Assembly: GCA_035079385.1 (NCBI GenBank) | Contig: JAVHKY010000003.1 | Span: forward strand, 18,015,001-18,079,000 | Reading direction: 5' to 3' | Length of the DNA: 64,000 bases | From: Aspidiotus rigidus | Lineage: Eukaryota > Arthropoda > Insecta > Hemiptera > Diaspididae | Shown here: piece by piece, positions 56,670 through 64,000 of the stretch | Numbering within the stretch: the first letter of the stretch is position 1 | How the letters are laid out: each line of letters begins with the position of its first letter | Notes under the pieces: model-generated | Database searches by the model: none | Told to the model about the DNA's origin: nothing | The model's input: the letters and a program-made list of their open reading frames with translations, nothing else | Translations under genes and position numbers: made by a program

Positions 56670-57720
56670 AACTCGAGTGGGAAGGAGCTGAGAACATCGA
56701 TTACCAAAAAATCGCGTTACGTCTATCACAAACTCTCTCGTGAACACATACGCGGGTAATTTTCAAACGCCTTCTTTAATCAATTAAAACTATATTTTAA
56801 TTTTACGAGCACATCAAAGCTACCATTGAAAAATCAACTGGCCTCTAAACTCTGAAACATCTACAACCTTAGCGATTACACACACTAATTTACGATTACA
56901 CGAACAAAATGTGTCTACCATTCATCCCCTATGGGGTTTTTCGCGGTGAAAAAAAGTCTTAAACCTTCCCACTCGACATATGAAGCTATTTTCGCGGAGT
57001 TTGAGATGAGTCGAGGCGGTAGGAGCTGAGAACATCGATTACCTAAAATCGCGCTACGTCTAGTACTTTTCTATGGAAATTCACCAATCCGATTTTCAAA
57101 ATTATTTTTGGTTGCCTAGTATGAAAAAACGGAAATTTTTTTTGGTACCAAGAATACACGTACAAAAGCAGTAGCCAATATACGATTAATTTTCAAGCTT
57201 TATTTCAACTTTTTGGGTGAACTTTATTCAATTTTGGATAGGAAAGAACAATCCTCGACATAATTCCCGTATAATGTCAAATTTTCATAGAATTTCAATG
57301 GATGGGGGTAGAGATTACTCGTTACATGCGATTCCATTTTTCAGCTTTATAATATAAAAAAGTAGTGTCATCTCATCATTATTCCTTCGAGATGTAAATA
57401 AAAATATTATTCCATGGCAAAAAGGGAGGGAGTACATATATATGGTTATTTGTCAATACTTCGTACATATTTCGTCCATTAACACGATGAAAGGAAAAAT
57501 TTATTTTTGTATCAAGAATACACGCGTTGAAGTAGCAACCAATATAGACCTAACTTAAAAGCTTAATTTCAGCTTTAAAACTTCATTTTTCCAAAATTTT
57601 TCAAATTATTCTTCTTCTCTGGAACAATAAACGTGTATCAGGAAAATTTCGGGGAAAAGTATTCGGTAGGAGTGGAGATTACCGGCGCCGAAATATACGT
57701 TTTGTGTCTTATAATATAGA
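56670..57720. repeat. diverged tandem repeats, period ~340-370 bp
   Basis: GGAGCTGAGAACATCGATTACC..AAAATCGCG.TACGTCTA occurs at about 56685 and 57023, and a shortened relative (GGAGTGGAGATTACCG) at 57668. CAAGAATACACG...AGTAGC.ACCAATAT occurs at about 57150 and 57513. No gene recognised. Confidence 0.65.
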
Positions 57721-58353
57721 GATACTAGCCCTATACTAAGTAAGGCTCAATACACAGTATATTAGACCTATTCTAGGCTAAGCCCTGATTATACTAGACC
57801 TGAAGTGGCAGTATCAATCATATTGATGTTTGAAGACTATCTTGGTCACTCTTGACGAAGACTGTCCGAGAAATAAAATTTGCCAGGCAAAAATAAAATC
57901 TCAAGAGACAGAGAATGTATATCTTGAGTAACCTGAAATTTCGAAATTGCTATGCAAAGATAAAATCTCGAGTAACAGAGAATGTATGTATTACTTGAGT
58001 GACGTCACAACACATTTTTCCGGTTAGAACTTTTTTTTTTTTTTTTTTTTTTTCGCAATTGCATAGGGGCTTTTGCCTTGCCGGAGGCAAGAGCAGTACA
58101 GTGTACATCACCTCAGAACCGCGTATGTGTTCGGCTAAAATAATGATAAAGTAAGTAAGTATTTTCATGTTCATATTATATTTGCGCTCTCCTCTCTGGC
58201 AACATTGACGCGCTAGCCTAGAATGTAAGAGTCTTATCTGATAGGAAATTTTGTGTGGAATATTTTTTTACCGAGGTATTTTTCCCCTCAAACGCATACT
58301 TTCTGCAGAAACTGGGAAAAATTGCATTTTTGACCCCTTTCCCCCCTTTTCAG

Positions 58354-58519
58354 GTCCTTCCGGGGATCAATTCAAAAAGTAACAACAATTTTTGTATTCG
58401 GCGGGTCCAAAACATTCATGAACCAGCATTTACTCCATTGTTACACAAAATGCTTCTAGCAAGGCGTTTTTCTAAAAAATTTACCAGTCTACAACGCAAC
58501 GTAAACATCGTCAATAAAG
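58354..58519 (+). CDS. candidate exon of an unknown gene (upstream)
   Basis: Follows a strong acceptor (CCTTTCCCCCCTTTTCAG, ending 58353) and reads VLPGINSKSNNNFCIRRVQN.. to ..LQRNVNIVNK. It stops at a GTGATT donor after one extra base (phase 1). The exon at 58823-58983 starts in the complementary phase, so the two can be joined in frame. The protein part is basic, with HEPAFTPLLHKMLLARRFSKK in the middle. No family recognised and no first exon found; donor is not the strongest. Confidence 0.4.
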
Positions 58520-58539
58520 GTGATTTGATTTAATTTAAT

Positions 58540-58630
58540 CATATATGAGGAGGGTTCTGGCAGAAGGGCGTCCGTCCCATAAGAAATACATTGTGCGGAC
58601 GCCCTTTTGCCAGATACGTCCTCATATGTA
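58540..58630. repeat. hairpin with shared loop, in the candidate intron
   Basis: Arms TATATGAGGA.GG.TCTGGCA.. and ..TGCCAGATACGTCCTCATAT, with an inner stem GGGCGTCCG/CGGACGCCC around the loop CCATAAGAAATACATT. The loop and stem layout match the hairpin at 24992-25076 (opposite orientation), while the stem sequence differs at several paired positions. It lies between two candidate exons. Confidence 0.9.
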
Positions 58631-58822
58631 ATAAACTTTCAATGTATAATATGTATGTACTCGTTTAAGTTTTGTGAATATAACACTTTCGTCGCTAGTC
58701 AAATCAGTGAAGTCGTCTTTGTCGGAGTCAGTCAACGTATGATCGTTCACGTCATAACTAAATAAGTTATTTACTGTATTATCGTTTTCTCCCCTCCCCC
58801 TTGTTTGTTCTTTATTTTACAG

Positions 58823-58983
58823 AAATAGTGACCAATAGTGAATATTTTGCTAACCAAGAAAGAAAAGGTGTTCAAGTCATTAAAATAACAACCCGTTGGC
58901 AGGCTTTTGCTATGGTATGGATTTATCGGCCCGATAAAAAAGCGGGAATGAAAATTAAAAAAGATGGTATGCACAGTAGTTAA
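58823..58983 (+). CDS. candidate last exon of an unknown gene
   Basis: Follows the acceptor TTCTTTATTTTACAG (ending 58822) in a phase matching the exon 58354-58519. It reads IVTNSEYFANQERKGVQVIK, then a Trp-containing core (TTRWQAFAMVWIYRPDKKAG) and a short basic tail, with TAA at 58981-58983. The text looks like conserved protein rather than chance (two Trp, alternating beta-like pattern). I do not recognise a family. No AATAAA is seen close by except AATAAA-like words near 59090-59120. Confidence 0.45.
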
Positions 58984-59352
58984 TCATGTTCAGCAATATT
59001 ATATAAGAAGCACAGTAAATTGAGATGTTACACATTAAGAAACTTATTCAAACTGTAAGAAAACATAATGAACGATAGTAAAATAAATACCCGATAAATA
59101 ATCGTATCTCGCAATAAAAGATTTAAGGTACACAATATATTATCAGCGATAAAAAAAGCGGAATAAACTTTAAAACGTAATATTGCAAAAAAAAAAAAAA
59201 AAAAACAAAAGGCGAACAAATGAATGATTTTACAAAATAGTTAATGGAAAACGAAAAAAAAAAGAATTGAAGAAAAATAATTTTACAAAAATCTTGACAG
59301 AAGATGAAAAAAAAAACGAGTCGAAGAAATTAATGATTAAACAAAAAAGTCA

Positions 59353-59500
59353 TTATTGAGTATGAAGAGCCCGTTTCGCCCTCGCCGGACGTCCCTTCTT
59401 ATTTTTTTTACCAAGAGGAATCCCCTTGGCTTCCTCCAGCATGGTTACCGCTTTTTGGCGAATCCTCATGCCGAGGATGTGTTTACAGAGGAGGGGGGTT
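59353..59500 (-). pseudogene. C-terminal remnant of a SWIM-type zinc-finger protein
   Basis: The minus-strand frame ends CKHILGMRIRQ..EEAKGIPLG, then KKNKKGRPARAKRALHTQ. A CKH followed by PLGxKxxxGRPxxAKxALxxQ at the very C-terminus is typical of many uncharacterised animal proteins with a SWIM zinc finger (C-x-C..C-x-H), several of them transposon-related. The first Cys pair of the finger is not visible; upstream the frame runs straight into the tRNA-like sequence at 59536-59607, so it is a truncated copy. Confidence 0.45.
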
Positions 59501-59535
59501 GTTGGTAAATGAAAAACTCGAGCGAAAAATTTGAT

Positions 59536-59607
59536 CACCTCGTCGGGATCCGAACCCGAGACCTTTCGCTTGCCGGGCGACTGCTCTAACCGCTGAGCTA
59601 CGAGGGC
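59536..59607 (-). tRNA. tRNA-like sequence (Ala GGC-like), probably pseudogene
   Basis: The minus strand reads like a cloverleaf. The A box is TAGCTCAGCGGTTAGAGC, the anticodon loop CCGGCAA with GGC at the anticodon position, and the B box GGTTCGGATCC. The T stem is TCGGG/CCCGA and five acceptor pairs are present (CCTCG/CGAGG). The base before the anticodon is C instead of the usual T, the acceptor stem is mismatched at its tip and the anticodon stem has four clear pairs. These defects and the abutting SWIM remnant favour a tRNA pseudogene or SINE head. Confidence 0.45.
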
Positions 59608-59753
59608 GATCAAATCTTCCACGAATTTTTCCAATTACCAACGACGAGAACTAGTACGTCACTACCCGCAACGACGACGAACACTCACCGAGTGTATATT
59701 AGAGGGAGCAAGCACAGCTTGCATCAGACCTCAACAGAACTACCTGACTAAGG

Positions 59754-59820
59754 AACACAACGAAAGACACAATACTTACGTGCGACCCCCGCACGTAAGT
59801 ATTGTGTCTTTCGTTGTGTT
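59754..59820. repeat. perfect hairpin, 31-bp arms, 5-nt loop
   Basis: Arms 59754-59784 and 59790-59820 (AACACAACGAAAGACACAAT.. and its exact reverse complement) are separated only by ACCCC. Confidence 0.97.
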
Positions 59821-59999
59821 TACAGAGATTCCTCTTGGAGATAGCAGGATACGTACATGAAGACTTCTCTGGAATGTCGTCAGGCACTGTGATAACCCAT
59901 GCACTCCTGTAACATTCCAGGGAGGTAACGTAGGCCTACTATCTACCCCCAGAATAATTCACGCCGGAACTTCTTGCAGAATGCGTACATGTTCGCACA

Positions 60000-61934
60000 A
60001 TGCATAAGAAGATTCATGAATCATGAACATAGGAACATGTTAGGAGTAATGAACGGCTGATGGGAAAAAATTTATCAGATTTCGATCGGGTGAAATAATG
60101 ATTCATTATCGTGCATTCAAAATAAATTATTGTCCTTAAATTATCGTTAATTTTTTTCCCAACTTACTGCTTATCATTGCTAATCAACTGTTCATAATTT
60201 TATCAGTCAAACAATCAATTTTATTGCTTATACATGCTATTTGCATGTTCCATTACCTATCGTTTGAACCACCTTTTTTATCAGGCCAATAAATTATCCC
60301 CTTTTGCTATTGCTACATGGTAGCTTCTAAATTTCCATTAGATTACAAGCGTAATTACGTTCACAACATCACAATTCAAAATATTTTTTTTCTTGATTGC
60401 TTGTGAACATTCATCTCAATTCTTTTACATGTACATATTTCGTTTTCAACTTTCCTTCCTTTCTACTTTATTAAATACTAAGTTTATGTAAAAGCAGAAC
60501 TATCTGCCGAGCAAATAGCCCATAGCGCAGCTGCATTGCTCGTAAAAAAAAAAAAAAAAAAAAAAAAACTCTGAAATAAGATCCTCAAAATTGAGGTTTT
60601 CAGTTACATTATGTTCTTAATCAAGTACTCCTAATAGACTTTAAATAGGTTTTTATGCATTCCAACACAGAAAATGATCACTCAAGGAAGCAATTTTTGT
60701 TCCTACATTATTTATTTTTTTCTTTCTCCTCTAAAATTGTCGCTGTCTGAATTGACAAGCACGGCTTTTGCCTGAGTATTATACCGCTGAATGGAGAATA
60801 AAACGAATGAATACGAGGAACTGGCAAAAAATATACCGCGGATTTGGAAGACAAAGACGAGAATCTTACCAATAGTTGCGAGGCTGTGATACCAAGGAAG
60901 ACAGTCGAGAGCTAACCCGAGCTTGAAAGTACAAAAACGAACAATAGATCGGTGCAGAAGGCGGTGATATACTTTACATAAGCAAGGATCGTGTGAAAGA
61001 TTATCGGCGAGGAAAAACAGTACAGATTATTTAGACTCTTACCCTCTATGAATTCTTACACCGGCAAAGGAGGAATAATAATTACAAATATTAAAACTGA
61101 TTCACAACTCGAAGGAACAAATTCAAATTTAAATTTTCGAGAACTTTATCGTCCTATTGATATTCTTCACATTTTAATTCTAATTTAAAATTCGTAAAAG
61201 TCATCGAGAAAATTCTTTCAAACAAAAGTCAATTGAGAGAAACCTGACATATCCCACTTTTCTTTCGAGTACGAAATACAGCTACACGGAGCAGTTTAAA
61301 CAATACTCGTATTTTACCTTCTCCGAAGTTAGCAATAGGCTCTCTCGGCTCACAGCACTGGACATACTATACTCTGTACATTAATTCGTTTCCCGGTAAA
61401 TGTGTGCCGTTCGTACATCCCATACGTATATTACCGAAATTCCAGTTTGATCCTACACTAACGCTAATCGTATAGCCGAACGTTAAGCCCTTTCCCACTG
61501 TATACCAAACCACGTGCATTTCTTTGTTGCGTTCACTTGCCATTTTCAAGGAACGAAGTTTTGTCCTGTAGTTCATGACCCCATTTCACAAAAGAATACT
61601 CGACTATTTCTCCCCATTATCAAGCACTGCAATATACGGGCGGTACAAATTTCAGATGCTATTTTCAGAAGCGGGTGCGAGAGATACGACCGAGCGAGAA
61701 ATCTCGCACAACTGAAAAACTAAAATTTAAATAAATAAAATATAAAAAAAGTTTGTTAAATTTTCGATATGTTTTCCTCTCGAAGAAAGGTGTTAATTTT
61801 CGTACGCTAATTTTTTTTTTTTTTTATTTCCTTCGCTAAATGCGCCGCCGAATCGCATACAGTCAAGATGATGAAAAAGAAAGCATTTAAGCGCAAAGTC
61901 GCCAAAGCGCATGTCTCGCAAATTTCCTCGATTA
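60000..61934. other. no recognised gene
   Basis: AT-rich DNA with a poly(A) run at about 60545-60567. Short frames without motifs. Confidence 0.4.
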
Positions 61935-62211
61935 CTAAATAACGTTACTCGTAAAAGGAGAGAACACATAACGTTTATTCACAGTCAAGTATGACTTGAA
62001 CTTTCGGTCCGGTGGTGCGCGTTCGTCGAATAAGTGAAAAATGCCTCTATCGTCGTTTGCCGCTTTTAATCGTAAATTCACTTTTTCGCGCCGGTAGCAC
62101 CATTCGGCTTGGAAATCGTCCACGTACGAAAACTTTACAAATGTAAATAAATATTCCGGATCGTCGTCAGTTTTATACTTTAATTTTCGTCGAACACGCT
62201 GTACCAATTTT
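61935..62211 (-). CDS. candidate terminal exon of an unknown gene
   Basis: The minus-strand frame opens after a consensus acceptor TTTTTGTGCAG (ending at 62212). It reads LVQRVRRKLKYKTDDDPEYL, then FTFVKFSYVDDFQAEWCYRR and ..GIFHLFDERAPPDRKFKSYL.. to a stop at 61935-61937. The text is protein-like (aromatic and charged residues well mixed, one Cys). An alternative frame with a second acceptor (TTATTTGCAG, near 62322) reads into the same region but meets a stop. No family recognised and no upstream exon identified. Confidence 0.35.
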
Positions 62212-62229
62212 CTGCACAAAAATTACCAT

Positions 62230-64000
62230 CGCGTTTCTGAATTTGCGTTCCGAAGTGTCGTTCCTTTTTTGGCTGATTTCCACATTTCGATACCCGAGTA
62301 TTGAAGAAATCGCCGATGCCTGCAAATAACCATGAGTGAGTAGATCTAATGGACGTTTCAGACAGTATTCTAGGCTAAAATATATCCACGCACGTTACTC
62401 CATCGTAAACACGTGGCCGCGGAGCTGCCAAATTCGCTCCCTCGTCTAGGAGGGTGATTTTCTAACATTCACGTGGGTCGACCCCTCCGAGAGCCCGACG
62501 TGAATTTCGACTCTCGCGCCAATTAATCAGCAGTTTAAAGGAAAAATTTTGACAGACTTCTCTTTCTTTCGCCGAAAGTTATTTTTACTTTCGAGTCTAA
62601 TTATTCACGCCAACTTCAGTCGCACGAATTTGTGAATTTTCTTGTTGACTTACAATATAAATTAATTTCGCTATTAGTAAAACGCCTACCAGATCTCGAC
62701 GTGAAGATAAATTATGCGCGATTTTACTAAATTAGCGAGCTAAAAAGAATGGATTCGAAGTCCTAATTATAATAGTTACATCAAGAGCTGAAGTTGTTTT
62801 TATTTTTCGTAAATAATGAGTAAGTCGAATCCTAAAAATTCAGGTATACTGTGTTCTCGAAAGCGCGAATGAATCTACCTTTCCTACCCTCGAAAAATGG
62901 CTCAGAATACAGCCTTCGAGCGATTAGTTGGTGGTTAAAGTATGGCGATTTATTTATGCTACCCCGACTAACACCACGTCGCATATATTCTTGCGGAAGC
63001 TGTCATAGAAGTAGTATAAACAAATCGCCGTACTCCTGCCGCCTGTTAATCGTTTGCGAGCTGTACCTACCACGATTTAAGTTTAAAGTTTCACCGCAGC
63101 CGGCTGCGGTAACGGAAGAATACGCGATAATACCTTCCTCGTCCCGATATTCCAAATTGTAATTTTGTAAACTAAAAAGGATTTTTCATGTCTGCATGAT
63201 GGTTGAGAAATTTCGAGAATTATGCTGTGGTACATGAATGATTGTACACCAGATTGTGTTGCGCCAACCAAAAATAGATATTTCGTTTCAGTCGATAAAA
63301 GTTTTGTTCAGTGCGAAAGCTTTTATAATATCCGCTCACCATATATACCTGTGCAAACGCTTTGGATCATTTGCACCCATCAGTATACTAGAAGACGTGT
63401 ATCATTGTTCACACTACACGTGCATCATTATACTGTACGTGCAATTTACGTCGCGAAAAAGCGTGCTCGATGAAAACAGAAAAGTTATATCTTTTATTGA
63501 TTTTCCCGACAGTTTTCGTACAGGGAGTATCGTTGTCGAACGAAATGACTATGACGGATAAATTTGAATATTTTGTGGTATTTAGCTAGTAGAAGAAAAA
63601 ACAAAAACAGTATCGGGCGGTCAGTCGCGTCGCGTTCGAAAGTTTGGCGCATCATCAAGAAAAACCGTACGCTGTAAAGCGTGAGGAACAACGACTTTTC
63701 AAAACGTTCTCGAGACCATCGAAAACGAAGAAGCAAAAAAAACGAAATGAAGCGTAGCGATACTATAATAATAAGAATGAAAATAGACTAGAGCCGCTTG
63801 TACCAAAAAACGTGACGCCCGTCACGGATCTTAAACCAGGTTTAACTGGCCAAAATTGGGCACTTAAAACTTCGTTTAAATTTAAATTAGACTCTCATCA
63901 TCTATTCAAACAACGAGTGACCGCGTAGTGACTCAATTTTCTGCTGGGAATTCGAATTTAAAATTTCTCAAACCAGAGTTTAAACTTAGATTAATCCCTC
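62230..64000. other. no recognised gene; one 18-bp palindrome
   Basis: AT-rich DNA. 63093-63110 is the perfect palindrome ACCGCAGCCGGCTGCGGT. Overlapping frames at 63222-63561 have no motif that I recognise. Confidence 0.4.

Overview
The window reads as nuclear DNA of an animal, most likely an arthropod (an inference). The signs are GT/AG introns, AATAAA polyadenylation signals, very few open frames of ordinary gene length, and a dense mix of eukaryotic mobile DNA: Penelope-like and non-LTR retroelements, a tRNA-derived SINE, pogo-type and hAT-type MITEs, foldback elements, satellite-carrying inverted-repeat elements and a Polinton/Maverick-like element. Prokaryotic operons, ribosome binding sites and CRISPR arrays are absent. 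Most long apparent open frames are by-products of a 45-bp satellite or of (TTTA)n tracts.

Layout. 1-900: satellite monomers, a GTGCGCGTGC tandem repeat and TAGGCCTAGTATA-rich filler. 2480-2612: candidate signal-peptide exon. About 4.25-4.86 kb: decayed non-LTR endonuclease. 5668-8736: large foldback with internal ~150-bp repeats. 9.38-10.5 kb: two duplicated exons of a small secreted cysteine-protein family, with a pogo-like MITE between them. 14.1-18.6 kb: two inverted-repeat elements filled with the 45-bp satellite, one array with a higher-order period of 182 bp. 18.6-20.2 kb: decayed Penelope-like element (reverse transcriptase plus GIY-YIG). 21.0-21.3 kb: third member of the secreted family. 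21861-23914: second large foldback.

The centre holds the main result. Positions 25637-36292 are a 10,656-bp element with identical 193-bp terminal inverted repeats beginning 5'-AG and a 6-bp target duplication (CTTAAA). It sits inside the reverse transcriptase of a non-LTR retrotransposon (fragments at about 25581-25636 and 36293-37082). It carries a protein-primed-type family B DNA polymerase that is now broken, a zinc-finger protein, several short AT-rich ORFs and, unusually, a spliced coiled-coil gene on the opposite strand. I see no integrase, packaging ATPase, protease or capsid gene.

From 37 to 64 kb: a hAT MITE with an 8-bp target duplication (37549-37840), a complete SINE with a 12-bp duplication (40996-41488), a second Penelope fragment (about 41.6-42.3 kb), triplicated (TTTA)n units (45.4-46.4 kb), another satellite-bearing element (52.1-52.7 kb), a cluster of TGACGTCA sites (53.1 kb), three tandem decayed RNase H segments (54.8-56.6 kb), a candidate two-exon gene (58.35-58.98 kb), a tRNA-like sequence beside a SWIM-type remnant (59.35-59.61 kb) and several long hairpins. 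Two hairpins 33 kb apart share the same loop. The rest is AT-rich intergenic DNA in which I recognise no gene.
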